Shown: positions 8,530 to 17,057 of the stretch, piece after piece
How positions within the stretch are numbered: the stretch's first letter is position 1
Layout of the letters: every line of letters begins with the position of its first letter
DNA from: Syntrophaceae bacterium UBA1062
GTDB lineage: Bacteria > Desulfobacterota > Desulfomonilia > UBA1062
DNA length: 35,450 nucleotides
Direction: 5' to 3'
Assembly: GCA_002316295.1 (NCBI GenBank)
Contig: DCDF01000092.1
Span: 1 to 35,450, forward strand
Made by a program: the position numbers and the translations under genes
Notes under the pieces: model-generated
Databases searched by the model: none
What the model was told of the DNA's origin: nothing
Seen by the model: the letters and a program-made list of their open reading frames with translations, nothing else

Positions 8530-9723
8530 TCAGGCCGACAGCGCCTTTGCCATGGAGTTCCCGAGCCGCACGCATTCGTCGAGCTGATGCCCGTCGGCGG
8601 CGCATTTGGCCTCGATGACCGGCTCGATGAGCCTCCAGCCGCTCTTCTCTGTAAAGGACCGCAGGTTCTTCACCGCTCCACCGGTCCAGGCGAATGACCC
8701 GAAGATACCTAAGACCCGGTCTTTCAAGCCCTTTTCCTGAAGGAGCTCGACGAGATTTCTCATCGCCGGGAAAAGCCCCATCTCATAGGTGCAGCTGCCC
8801 AGGACGATCCCTTTGTACCGCCATGCATCCCGTATGATGGATGACGGGTGGGTTCGCGCCACGTCATACATCCGGATTTCCTTTATCCCGCCGAGCGAAA
8901 GCCCCCTGCTCACTGCTTCTGCCATTTTCAGGGTGTTTCCGTACATGGAGGCATATGCCACCACGGCCCCTGTCTCGGCTATGTACCGGCTCCAGATATC
9001 GTATTTGCCGATGATGTACTCCGGTGAGGTCCTCCACACCGGCCCGTGGGTGGATGCGACGACCCTGATGTCGGTGCCCTTGAGCTTGACCAGGGCCTTC
9101 TGCACCATGGGGCTGTACTTGCCCACGATGTTGGAGAAGTATCTAAGGATCTCGTCGTCATATCTCGATCTGTCGATCTCGTCGTCGAAAATCCCGCCGT
9201 CAAGGGCTTTGAACGAACCGAAGGCGTCTCCCGCAAAGAGCACCCGGGAGGATCGCTCATAGGTCATCATGGTTTCCGGCCAGTGAACCATGGGGGTGAG
9301 CACGAATCTCAATCTGTGACTGCCGAGGTCGAGCTCGTCGCCGTCAGTGATGGTCGTTACGCCGGCAGTGATGCCGTAGAACTCCTTCACGAGGTCGATT
9401 GTCTTTTTGTTGCCCACGATGTTCATCTCTGGAAAAAGCTGCTTCATGATCGGTATCGCACCGGAATGATCGGGCTCCATGTGGTTGATGACCAGGTAGT
9501 CGATGGTCCCGCCGTCTCCGGCAAGCTTCCTGATCTTCTCCACATACTGGCTCAGATGTGTCTTCTTGACGGTGTCGATGAGCACCATCTTATCGCCTGT
9601 AATCAGATATGAATTGTAGGAAACCCCCTCGGGAAGCGGCCACTGGGCCTCGAAGAGATCGGTTTCATAATCGTTTACACCTATCCAATAGATATTCTTG
9701 GCAATTTCTATCGGATCATGCAT
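8530..9723 (-). CDS. Flavodiiron protein (A-type flavoprotein, oxygen/NO reductase)
   Basis: This 397-residue protein has the standard two-domain build. An N-terminal metallo-beta-lactamase-fold domain carries the diiron ligands H81, E83 and D85 with adjacent H86 (NHMEPDHSG), then H147, D166 (AGDAFGS) and H226 (STHGPVW). A C-terminal flavodoxin domain starts near residue 250 with a phosphate loop like ASMYGNT. Family members reduce O2 to water or NO to N2O, with electrons usually delivered by rubredoxin. No rubredoxin gene is adjacent. The start ATG at 9723 is preceded by AGGAGG at about 8 nt and fits the usual family length. It protects oxygen-sensitive enzymes in anaerobes, which fits the iron-sulfur-rich genes of this window. 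Confidence 0.95.
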   Translation of the reverse strand: MHDPIEIAKNIYWIGVNDYETDLFEAQWPLPEGVSYNSYLITGDKMVLIDTVKKTHLSQYVEKIRKLAGDGGTIDYLVINHMEPDHSGAIPIMKQLFPEMNIVGNKKTIDLVKEFYGITAGVTTITDGDELDLGSHRLRFVLTPMVHWPETMMTYERSSRVLFAGDAFGSFKALDGGIFDDEIDRSRYDDEILRYFSNIVGKYSPMVQKALVKLKGTDIRVVASTHGPVWRTSPEYIIGKYDIWSRYIAETGAVVAYASMYGNTLKMAEAVSRGLSLGGIKEIRMYDVARTHPSSIIRDAWRYKGIVLGSCTYEMGLFPAMRNLVELLQEKGLKDRVLGIFGSFAWTGGAVKNLRSFTEKSGWRLIEPVIEAKCAADGHQLDECVRLGNSMAKALSA

Positions 9724-9842
9724 AAGCTCAACCTCCTTTTTCTGCATCGGCCGGCAATGTGCGGCGGAAACGCAAGAATGGTTTCTCACCGCCTTGTCTT
9801 TTCAGCCTGTCTTTTGAGGAATCATTTCCTGGATCACTTCTG

Positions 9843-11186
9843 TTACATCACGATCAGCAGCTGAATGTCGCACACATTCGTGTTTGTGGGGCCTGTGACG
9901 AACAGCCCTCCCGCCTTCTGGAAGAAATGATACGAGTCGTTCTTTTCCAGATACGCGCCCGTATTCAGTCCTGAGCTCCTGACCCTGTGCAGCAGACCGG
10001 GGCCTACGAGAGCGCCCGCCGCGTCCGTGGGGCCGTCGGTGCCGTCGGTGCCGGCGGAAAGGAAATGAATGCCCTCCATATCGTCCTGAGCCTCCTGAAA
10101 ATCATTCAGGAACGAGAGCGCCATTTCCTGATTCCTCCCGCCTTTTCCGTCGCCTTTGACGGTCACCGTGGTCTCTCCTCCGGAAACCACCAGGGCGGGT
10201 TTCGCGAAATCGGAGGTGCACCGGCGGATGTCCCGGGCAACGGCTGCGAAGAACCTGGCCGCTTCCCTGGCTTCACCCGTGAGCATCGAGGTGAGGAGAA
10301 AGGAGCGGTACCCGAGATACGTGCCGTGGTCACGGGCTGCTCTGCACGCCGCGAGGTTGTTGCCGAGAAGTATGTTGAGCACCCGGTCGAACACGTGATC
10401 TCCCTGCTTCGGCGTGTCGGGGTTCTTCCCCGCTTTGCCGGATTCGAGCACGCTCACCACCGAGGCAGGGAGCACACTGCGGATGCGGTATTTGTCAACG
10501 ATGCCAACGGCCTGGGCATAGGTGGTGTCGTCGGGCACCGCGATCCCGGATGCGATGCTGTCGAGGCGGTCTCCTACGACGTCGGAGAGGATGATGTTGA
10601 TCATCCGGGCGGGGAAGGCGGCATGGGCGAAGCGTCCGCCCTTCACCCTGGATATGTGCTTGCGGACGCAGTTGATTTCCCTGATGTCCGCCCCGGACTC
10701 CAGGAGGACCCGTGTGGTTTCCTGCTTGTCGCCGAGGGTGACGCCTTCCGCCGGGAGGCTGAGCAGTGACGATCCGCCTCCCGAGATGAGATTGATGATC
10801 AGTGTGTTCTCGTCAGCCCTCGAGGCAATCCGGTAAATGGCTTCGGCTCCGGCCACGCTGTTTTCGTCCGGTATCGGATGCCCCGCCTCAATGACCTGAA
10901 TACCCTTCAGCCTTTCGGCGTGACCGTACTTGGTGACGACGATGCCTCCGGAGAGTCTCTCCTTCAGGATATCTTCGACTGCGGCTCCCATCTTGGAGGA
11001 GGCCTTGCCGATGCCGATCGCGACAATATCCCGGTATGCATTGAGGTTCTCGCGCAGCGTCTGCCCGTTGTGGGAGATGACGAGGGTGTCGTCTTCGACC
11101 GCAATCGAGTTCTTTATCATTTCATAAGGATCGACCCGTTCGAGCGCCCGAGAAAAGATCGCCCGCATATCGTTTTCCGGGTTCAT
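9843..11186 (-). CDS. Glycerate 2-kinase, MOFRL/DUF4147 family
   Basis: This 447-residue protein has the two parts of the family. The N-terminal DUF4147 domain contains the IGIGKAS motif and the SGGGSSLLSLP loop. The C-terminal MOFRL domain contains VVSGGETTV, GGRNQEMAL and SAGTDGTDGPTDAAG. The enzyme phosphorylates D-glycerate to 2-phosphoglycerate using ATP, feeding serine- or glyoxylate-derived carbon into glycolysis. GGAGG lies 4 nt before the ATG. It has the same direction as the flavodiiron gene, with 119 bp between them and no sign of coupling. Confidence 0.93.
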   Translation of the reverse strand: MNPENDMRAIFSRALERVDPYEMIKNSIAVEDDTLVISHNGQTLRENLNAYRDIVAIGIGKASSKMGAAVEDILKERLSGGIVVTKYGHAERLKGIQVIEAGHPIPDENSVAGAEAIYRIASRADENTLIINLISGGGSSLLSLPAEGVTLGDKQETTRVLLESGADIREINCVRKHISRVKGGRFAHAAFPARMINIILSDVVGDRLDSIASGIAVPDDTTYAQAVGIVDKYRIRSVLPASVVSVLESGKAGKNPDTPKQGDHVFDRVLNILLGNNLAACRAARDHGTYLGYRSFLLTSMLTGEAREAARFFAAVARDIRRCTSDFAKPALVVSGGETTVTVKGDGKGGRNQEMALSFLNDFQEAQDDMEGIHFLSAGTDGTDGPTDAAGALVGPGLLHRVRSSGLNTGAYLEKNDSYHFFQKAGGLFVTGPTNTNVCDIQLLIVM

Positions 11187-11406
11187 GGTTCCTCCCTGCC
11201 ATGGATCGTTTCAGCAGATATGCTCCTTCAAGACAGATAAAGGCAATGCAATTGTTATTATGATATACCAGCGCCCAAGCTCAAGACAATACCGGATGGA
11301 AATTTTTAACAGATCGAATTCACAAGGATAAACAATTGTTTTTCAGGTTTGATCTTTTTGTTATGGTATTCGACGGGGAAAAAAGATCCCAGCAAAAGGG
11401 TTGTGT

Positions 11407-12324
11407 GTGAAAAAAAAAGAAAAAGAGGCTGAACTTCGACGTACAGGCGAGCGCCGGGTGCATACCAACGGGGTAGAGATCGTCTACGAGACCTTCGGCG
11501 TCCGGGGCGATCCGCCGGTGCTTCTGATCATGGGGCTCAGCACCCAGATGATCATGTGGGAGGACGAGTTCTGTCAACGGCTTGCGGGCAGGGGATTTTT
11601 CGTCATCCGCTTCGACAACCGGGACGTCGGTATGTCCACCAAGCTCGATATGTCGGCCGTGCCTGATTTCAATGCCATTTTCCCCGGCCGGCCCGCCGGT
11701 GTTCCCTACACGCTTCATGATATGACCTATGACACCCTCGGACTCATGGATTCGCTGGACATCTCACGCGCACATATCGTCGGGGCATCCATGGGCGGCA
11801 TGATCGCCCAGCTTCTCGCCCTGAAAAATCCCCTGAGGGTCCATACCCTCACGCTCATCATGTCGTCATCGGGCAATCCCTTTCTGCCGCCTCCCAAGCC
11901 AGAGGCGCTTCGAGTGCTTTTGAGGCCGATACCTCTTCAGCGGGACAAATACATTGAGCATTTTCTGGAAACATGGGGGATATTGAACGGCGCAGAAATC
12001 CCGATCGACAGAGCGCGTCTGCGCAGGCTGGCCGAGTGCTCGTTCGAGCGCGGGGTGTCTCCGGGCGGCAGTGCCCGCCAGCTCGCGGCGATCCTTTCCT
12101 CGGGAAGCAGAAAAGGCATGCTTTCCGCCATCTCCATTCCGACCCTGGTGGTGCATGGTGACGCGGACCCGCTCTTGCCGATAGAATGCGGCGTCGATCT
12201 GGCTGAAGGCATACCCGGATCGCGGCTCAAAGTGATCAAGGGCATGGGACACGCTCTCCCCCCAGCCGTGTGGAGCAATGTGATCAACGCCATTGTCCGC
12301 CACATCCACGCCCGCAGCAGGTAG
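11407..12324 (+). CDS. Alpha/beta-fold hydrolase
   Basis: This protein has about 305 residues. It carries the alpha/beta-hydrolase catalytic set, numbered from the GTG at 11407: nucleophile S128 in VGASMGG, acid D254 in HGDADPLLP and H282 in GMGHALPP. The oxyanion-hole region is LLIMGLSTQ. The cap region between residues 155 and 230 is Arg-rich. It resembles esterases or aclacinomycin methylesterase-like members, but the substrate is unknown. The start is uncertain. A TTG at 11401 abuts the AAAAGGG RBS, so the GTG six bases later is preferred. It is transcribed divergently from the glycerate kinase gene across about 220 bp, with no clear partner. Confidence 0.85.
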   Translation: MKKKEKEAELRRTGERRVHTNGVEIVYETFGVRGDPPVLLIMGLSTQMIMWEDEFCQRLAGRGFFVIRFDNRDVGMSTKLDMSAVPDFNAIFPGRPAGVPYTLHDMTYDTLGLMDSLDISRAHIVGASMGGMIAQLLALKNPLRVHTLTLIMSSSGNPFLPPPKPEALRVLLRPIPLQRDKYIEHFLETWGILNGAEIPIDRARLRRLAECSFERGVSPGGSARQLAAILSSGSRKGMLSAISIPTLVVHGDADPLLPIECGVDLAEGIPGSRLKVIKGMGHALPPAVWSNVINAIVRHIHARSR

Positions 12325-12439
12325 ATATCTCACTCTCCGGGGCTGCCGGTGCGGAAACAGGGCGTCTGAATCCTTGATTCCCATTCGTTTTTCTCCTATC
12401 ACATACATGAGAACCCTTCAGAACAGGTGGGAATAGAGT

Positions 12440-12949
12440 ATGGGAAAGATTCGCAGCACACTCGATATTGTCATGGACCGCACGAAGAACCTTTCCATGA
12501 CAAGTGAGGAAAGGGAGAACCTCAAAAGAAAAGAGCTGTCCGATACGGTCAGGGCCTGGGTCCAGAGATACCTGGACGGAAAGATGAACCTGGATGAAAT
12601 GAGGGCTCGTGTCGAATCCTCCAAGGACGACAGGCCGCTTGAGCTTTCTCTGCTGAAGAGCGAGCTCGTATCGGGAATTCTTCTCGGCGCCGACAATGAT
12701 AAACTCATAGACGCCCTGGACAGGGTCTGCGGTATAGACAGGGGGAAGATTTCAGCGATCATCGACGATCATCAGGCAAAGCTCGACGCGCTGATGAGCC
12801 GGAATCTGGAGCACCTGCGGCTGCAGCTGGAAAAAGAGGGCATCAGGGGGTCGTCGGTCGTTCCCAACCTTGCCAGGAGTGAATCCTGGCAGGATAGCGC
12901 CCGTAAGGTTCAGGACAGTCTTACCAGGGAGATCACAGGTATTTTATAG
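12440..12949 (+). CDS. Conserved-looking protein of unknown function, helical
   Basis: I do not recognise this 169-residue protein. It is strongly charged and predicted mostly helical from its composition. No signal peptide, membrane segment or cysteine pair is visible; one Cys occurs in VCGIDRG. The stretch ALMSRNLEHLRLQLEKEG (residues about 117-134) has a coiled-coil pattern. A Gly/Asp-containing centre (GILLGADNDKLIDALDRVCG) could be a small globular core. A weak RBS (GTGGGAATAG) precedes the ATG. Its last 6 bases overlap the end of the convergent metallo-hydrolase gene. Confidence 0.7.
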   Translation: MGKIRSTLDIVMDRTKNLSMTSEERENLKRKELSDTVRAWVQRYLDGKMNLDEMRARVESSKDDRPLELSLLKSELVSGILLGADNDKLIDALDRVCGIDRGKISAIIDDHQAKLDALMSRNLEHLRLQLEKEGIRGSSVVPNLARSESWQDSARKVQDSLTREITGIL

Positions 12950-13591
12950 GTACCTGAACCAGTAGTCCTGGATGACCCTGAAGTTCTCCTGCACCGGTTT
13001 TTTCCCGGCGATGACGCCGCCGTGGCCGCTCAGGAGGTATTCGATGTCCAGGTTCATGACCTTGAGGATGCTTTCCTTGAGCCGTCCGCTGTCGCCGCCC
13101 GGAAAATCAGTCCGGCCGACACCCTGCGGGAACACCAGGTCTCCGGAAAAGAGCACTTTTTTCGCCGGCCAATACAGGCATATCGAACCGGGGGTGTGCC
13201 CCGGAGTCTCGATGACTTCGAAGTGATCATCATCAAGGTCCAGGCCTCCCTCCTGAAGGAAGATGTCCGGTTCGGATTTCCTGGAGGTGCTTCCTGTCAG
13301 CTCGAGGATATAATCGTATTCCGTCCGGTGCATGGCCAGCCGGGACGTGTCCCGCATGAGCAGGGCCGCCTCCAGGTGATCGGGATGCCCGTGGGTCGCA
13401 AGCACGATATCGATTTCGCTCAGGGACATTCCAAGAATATCGAGGCCTCGTTTCACATGCCCGAAGAGATGTGCATGTCCCGGGTCGATGAGGATCTTTT
13501 TCGACGAATCGATGAGATATGTGTTGCAATTGTTCTCTGAGTAGTCGTCCCAGATAAAGCCATACAGGCCGTCGATCACCTTTATCAGCAT
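12944..13591 (-). CDS. Metallo-beta-lactamase-fold hydrolase (glyoxalase II-like)
   Basis: This 215-residue protein has the binuclear metal-site motif THGHPDH (66-72), then H132 in ETPGHTPG, D151 in FSGDLVF and H190 in LSGHGG. This is the glyoxalase II-like branch, acting on thioesters or related esters. The exact substrate is not readable from the sequence. AAGGA lies about 9 nt before the ATG. It converges on the unknown gene at 12440 with a 6-bp overlap of the coding ends. The HD-domain gene lies upstream on the same strand, 110 bp away. Confidence 0.9.
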   Translation of the reverse strand: MLIKVIDGLYGFIWDDYSENNCNTYLIDSSKKILIDPGHAHLFGHVKRGLDILGMSLSEIDIVLATHGHPDHLEAALLMRDTSRLAMHRTEYDYILELTGSTSRKSEPDIFLQEGGLDLDDDHFEVIETPGHTPGSICLYWPAKKVLFSGDLVFPQGVGRTDFPGGDSGRLKESILKVMNLDIEYLLSGHGGVIAGKKPVQENFRVIQDYWFRYL

Positions 13592-13701
13592 TTCGGGTAT
13601 CCTTTCACATGAGGTCGCTGCGGCACGCTTTGTCCGGCTGCATCGGTTTCAGCGGATATGCGGGCAAGAAAAAACGCCGCCGAAGAGGTCGCGCCGCAGA
13701 T

Positions 13702-14283
13702 TTACTGCCCTTCGCCTTTCAGCCCGATCTGTTCCGCCGCCTCTCTCATACCCATAATAGTGTCTTCGATAAGCGACGCCACTTCCACACCGAGCATTTC
13801 CGCTCCCCGTGTGATAATCGATCGGTCCACCCCGGCGGCAAAGGCCGGAGATTTCCATTTTTTCATGACTGACTTGGTGTTCAGATCCAGCACGCTCTTC
13901 GATGGACGCACCAAAGCGCTCGCAGCCACAAGCCCGGTCAACTCGTCGATCGCATAAAGGGTTTTCTCGAGCCTGGTCCGAGGCTCAACGTCTGAGCATA
14001 TTCCCCACCCGTGGGAAACCACCGCCCTGATATATTCTTCGGGCCATCCTCTCTGCTCGAGAATCTCGCGGGTCTTGATGCAGTGCTGATCCGGGTACAT
14101 TTCGTAATCGAGGTCGTGAACGAGCCCGATGACTCCCCATTTTTCCTCGTCTTCGCCCGCTTTGCGGGCCATGTAGCGCATAACCGCCTCTACGGCATAT
14201 GCATGTTTCTGCAGATTGTCTGTCTTGGTATACTCATGAAGGAGCTTCACGGCATCCTCCCGGCTCGGAACATGTGCAGACAT
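13702..14283 (-). CDS. HD-domain protein (predicted metal-dependent phosphohydrolase)
   Basis: This 193-residue protein carries the HD signature: H27 (LQKHAYAVE), H56-D57 (LVHDLDYE), H91 (AVVSHGWG) and D113 (YAIDELTG). Such domains hydrolyse phosphomonoesters or phosphodiesters of nucleotides using divalent metal. The compact size and lack of other domains match small stand-alone HD hydrolases rather than GGDEF- or RelA-type fusions. GAGGAGG lies 5 nt before the ATG, so the start is firm. The substrate is unknown. Confidence 0.88.
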   Translation of the reverse strand: MSAHVPSREDAVKLLHEYTKTDNLQKHAYAVEAVMRYMARKAGEDEEKWGVIGLVHDLDYEMYPDQHCIKTREILEQRGWPEEYIRAVVSHGWGICSDVEPRTRLEKTLYAIDELTGLVAASALVRPSKSVLDLNTKSVMKKWKSPAFAAGVDRSIITRGAEMLGVEVASLIEDTIMGMREAAEQIGLKGEGQ

Positions 14284-14691
14284 GCTGACCTCCTCGTGTG
14301 CTTGGAGTTTTTTTCAGTATGGGTATTTTGCCGGAGCCTGGCAAGAAGAAATTTTCTCAGGTGATGTTATGAAAAACGGGCCGGGAGAATTCCTTTTTTT
14401 ATGGCTCTGCGGCCCCATGGGTAGTCACATTCATAGTGCATGCCCATAATGCTGTTCAAATACAGCATAAAGTATAACTATTATTCCACTAAAACTCGGC
14501 AAAATGGGTAAAAATATTCTCTCCGGAACCGGAAGAGACGGGACCGCAAATGTGAAAAGAATGCTATAACAATATGATAATATTATATAAAAATATAAAT
14601 AATTCAATTGGCATGGCTCTTGAATAATTATAGTCTGATCGGGCATTCCACATATCTGAGGTGGAACATCCGATATAAAAAGGGGAAAAAG
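14284..14691. other. Divergent, strongly AT-rich intergenic region
   Basis: These 408 bp lie between the leftward HD gene and the rightward small exported protein. About 14550-14610 is almost entirely A/T, unlike anything else in the window. A sigma-54-like element lies at 14609-14624. The open frame reading into the small protein from 14608 has no RBS, so it is not taken as the start. I see no RNA gene here. Confidence 0.55.
14609..14624 (+). promoter_or_regulatory. Sigma-54-like promoter candidate
   Basis: TGGCATGGCTCTTGAA compares well with the -24/-12 consensus (TGGCAC-N5-TTGCA). It has the GG at the right place and 10 nt before the second dinucleotide, which is GA instead of GC. It lies 68 bp upstream of the next ATG, next to a very AT-rich tract. 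The imperfect -12 element lowers confidence. Confidence 0.4.
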
Positions 14692-15051
14692 ATGAGAGCA
14701 CCAATTTTATGGGTTACGGTTATCGTGGGTATCGTGGCCGTAACCCTATTTTTTATGCTGGCGCAGGAAAGCGAAGCACGGATGTCACGTGCGGAGCCTC
14801 CGTATCATCTCTATAAGCTGCAATACTCATATAACGGCAAGATATGGCACGATCTGATCGTCATTGAGAACGGGGATATCTCCAGGCATATCAAATACCT
14901 GAGAAAAGAAGACCGGGTGCCGTCTCTGAGATACTGGCATTCGTACGTGGATGAAGAGGGGATACGGCGATATCACAGCATTCCGCTCACCATCGACGGG
15001 AGGCCGCGCCTCCAGGCGCAAACCGGGATTGAAAAGGGAAAAAAGGGATAA
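14692..15051 (+). CDS. Small exported or membrane-anchored protein of unknown function
   Basis: This protein has 119 residues with the start at the ATG at 14692, where AAGGGG lies 6 nt upstream. Residues about 5-22 form one hydrophobic segment (LWVTVIVGIVAVTLFF), followed by AQESEA, so it is either cleaved or stays as an N-terminal anchor. The remainder is a small domain rich in Tyr, Trp, His, Arg and Ile (YKLQYSYNGKIWHDLIV, HIKYLRKED) and a basic tail. No family is recognised. Its AT-rich, sigma-54-like upstream region sets it apart from its neighbours. Confidence 0.7.
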   Translation: MRAPILWVTVIVGIVAVTLFFMLAQESEARMSRAEPPYHLYKLQYSYNGKIWHDLIVIENGDISRHIKYLRKEDRVPSLRYWHSYVDEEGIRRYHSIPLTIDGRPRLQAQTGIEKGKKG

Positions 15052-15133
15052 TGCGCCGCGCCGCCGTCCGCTGAGAGGATATGAATCAGTAAGCAGGTAC
15101 CGCTCTTATACGGTTTTTTATCCTATTCCTCCT

Positions 15134-15172
15134 CAGGCCGCAACCTTGGCTGCAATTCAGGGTTGCGGCCTG
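15134..15172. terminator. Strong hairpin, probable terminator
   Basis: CAGGCCGCAACC (15134-15145) and GGTTGCGGCCTG (15161-15172) form a perfect 12-bp stem with a 15-nt loop. It lies between the ends of two converging genes, 82 bp after the small exported protein and 101 bp beyond the M24 gene end. Neither side has a T-run, so it may act as a bidirectional barrier or RNA-stabilising element rather than a classic intrinsic terminator. Confidence 0.5.
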
Positions 15173-15272
15173 CTCCCTCAAGAAAAGAAAATAGATTTGC
15201 CAATCGGGGATGTCAATGAGCATGCCATACACGGTAACGCCTCAGTGCAGAGCCCCTTGAGTGGCGTCCATT

Positions 15273-16496
15273 CTATTCGATCACTTCTACTCTGAGTCCG
15301 AATTTCGAGAGCGGCTCGCATCTGTCTTTGCCTATGAGGATAGGGTTTTCATAGCGGAAGCCGATATCTTCCTGGGGGCAGGCATACTGCATGGCGCAGA
15401 TGACGATCTCGTTTTCCTGATAGGTGTGGTCGGGATTGGTCCAGTAGGGGATAGGGCCGTCGTTCATGCCGATCCGCCATTCGTCTCCCATCAGTCCGAT
15501 GCCGTGCTCGAACCCCGGGACCATGTACTCGGCGAATCCTCTGGTTTCGGCGAAGTCCATCATCTCTTCAGCGATGCTCAGAGGCGATGCCCCGGCTTTG
15601 TACGCCTTGAGCGTTCTTGCTACGATATCGGTGAAGTTTTTCGCATGCCAGAGCTGGCGCTTCGAGGCGCAGCCGATGAAATAGTTGTGTGCATGGTCTC
15701 CCAGGGCGAGCTTGAACATGGCGTGGATATCCACCATGAGCCCTTCTCCAGCCTTGAGCTTCCGGGCGGTTGCCGGCGTGCATGCCCCGCCTGCAAGCCC
15801 GGTGCGATAGCCGCTTGCGATTTCGTTGCCGCCGGTAAATGACCATTCCCACACACTGCCCGCCCTGCGCATGGCCAACGCCGCGATTCCCGCAATCTCG
15901 GTCTCTGTCATGCCTTTCCATCCGCCGTTCGAGATGGCCTCCTTCACCGCCTTATGCCCCTTGTCCACGATCCGGGAGGCCTCCCTGAACCGGTTGATGG
16001 TGCCCTGGTCCTTGATGAGGGAGAGCCGGTCGACGATGTGATGGGCGTTCACCAGGTCAAAGCCCGGCAGAGAAGCCTTGAAGCTCTCGTGCTCGTAGTG
16101 GGTGAGATTGCCCTCGGGAAGATAATTGGACATGCCGTTTTCCACGCCGATGGGGCCTTTTTTCAGCCCCAGGTTGTCTTTGATGAAATCGGATATCTGC
16201 GTGATCTGGTCCATCCCTCCCATAGGGGCGTACCCGAGGACGTGGTCTTCTCCAAGCCATGACTCGTCTGCCACCCGTGCCGCGTCTATGACAAAGGTGA
16301 ACACCGTGGGCAGTCCTTCGGCGGGTATCACGATATAGGATCTCCAGGGGCAGAACGCATCCGTCACCCACGACAGGGTCCGAAGCCGGGAGCCCAGGTA
16401 TACGTCGATATTTTCCCGGGCCATCATTTCCTGTATTTGCATCAGGCGGTGCGCGAAATCGATGAAATAGGGGTCGTTCTTCTGTCTCTTCGCCAT
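15273..16496 (-). CDS. M24-family (aminopeptidase P/creatinase fold) protein with altered metal site
   Basis: This 407-residue protein has a creatinase-type N-terminal domain (about 10-155) and the C-terminal pita-bread domain (about 165-400). Expected M24 metal ligands D256 (MVDIHAM), D267 (LGDHAHN), H331 (GFEHGIG) and E383 (FRYENP) are visible. Where the family normally has its first metal-binding Glu (an EPG-type motif), the sequence reads VICAMQYAC, with Met at 369. It may therefore be a lyase- or creatinase-like enzyme rather than a Xaa-Pro peptidase. DddP DMSP lyase and creatinase show that this fold is used for other reactions. AGGAGG lies 9 nt before the ATG at 16496. It sits 17 bp downstream of the SCP2 gene and is surely cotranscribed. 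Confidence 0.85.
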   Translation of the reverse strand: MAKRQKNDPYFIDFAHRLMQIQEMMARENIDVYLGSRLRTLSWVTDAFCPWRSYIVIPAEGLPTVFTFVIDAARVADESWLGEDHVLGYAPMGGMDQITQISDFIKDNLGLKKGPIGVENGMSNYLPEGNLTHYEHESFKASLPGFDLVNAHHIVDRLSLIKDQGTINRFREASRIVDKGHKAVKEAISNGGWKGMTETEIAGIAALAMRRAGSVWEWSFTGGNEIASGYRTGLAGGACTPATARKLKAGEGLMVDIHAMFKLALGDHAHNYFIGCASKRQLWHAKNFTDIVARTLKAYKAGASPLSIAEEMMDFAETRGFAEYMVPGFEHGIGLMGDEWRIGMNDGPIPYWTNPDHTYQENEIVICAMQYACPQEDIGFRYENPILIGKDRCEPLSKFGLRVEVIE

Positions 16497-16513
16497 GGTC
16501 TCAGGCCTCCTTC

Positions 16514-16915
16514 TCAATATGTTGCGGGGATCTGCGACATGATCTTGTTGATGCGGTCCGAAAGCGATGCGAGCTTCAACGCTTTGACCATGTTTCCCTT
16601 CAGTTTGAGCTTCCCGCTCATGAGCGCCCGCTGTGACGAGACTATGCCCTGGGTGACCTTTGAGAAGAGATCGTAGCTGCCGGTGATCATGAACTCGGCG
16701 CTCGGCGGTTCGCCGAAGCCCACTTTAATCTCGGTGATTACTCCGTCTTCGGTTTTCAGGTAGAGATATCTGTCCGTGCCGCCCGGACAGCCGGTGTAAT
16801 TGAACGAAACCGAGGTGGTGATGAACTTCATCTTCTCAGGGCTCAGCTCATCCCTGAGACGCTTCTCCACCTCATCCCTCCATTCACTGCTCAGATAGGC
16901 GACTTTCCCGGTCAT
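16514..16915 (-). CDS. SCP2 sterol-binding-domain protein
   Basis: This 133-residue protein consists of one SCP2-like domain. The visible pattern is typical: VSFNYTGCPGGTDRYLYLKTEDG, an amphipathic middle with AEFMITGSYDLFSKVTQG, then SGKLKLKGNMVKALKL near the end. SCP2 domains bind lipids or acyl-CoA-like ligands in a hydrophobic tunnel. The RBS AGGAGG decides the ATG at 16915, because the ATG at 16921 is only about 2 nt from it. The protein precedes the M24-fold gene in a two-gene operon, so it may present a hydrophobic or CoA-bound substrate to that enzyme. This is inference. Confidence 0.87.
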   Translation of the reverse strand: MTGKVAYLSSEWRDEVEKRLRDELSPEKMKFITTSVSFNYTGCPGGTDRYLYLKTEDGVITEIKVGFGEPPSAEFMITGSYDLFSKVTQGIVSSQRALMSGKLKLKGNMVKALKLASLSDRINKIMSQIPATY

Positions 16916-17018
16916 CGGCATTCCTCCTTTCGGGCTGAAACGTTCGAGAGCTCCGGTACGAAGAGATACTGCCAGCTGCAATTCACCATACCATGGAAAA
17001 CGTCATCCATGCAATGAA

Positions 17019-17049
17019 GATATGAACAATTAATTTATTCATTCATATC
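17019..17049. repeat. Inverted repeat upstream of the SCP2-M24 operon
   Basis: GATATGAA (17019-17026) and TTCATATC (17042-17049) form an 8-bp inverted repeat around an AT-rich 15-nt centre containing AATTAATT. It is about 104 bp upstream of the SCP2 start and 9 bp beyond the stop of the lipoprotein hydrolase. It could be an operator for the SCP2 operon or a weak terminator of the hydrolase gene. Confidence 0.4.
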
Positions 17050-17057
17050 GGAGGCAG

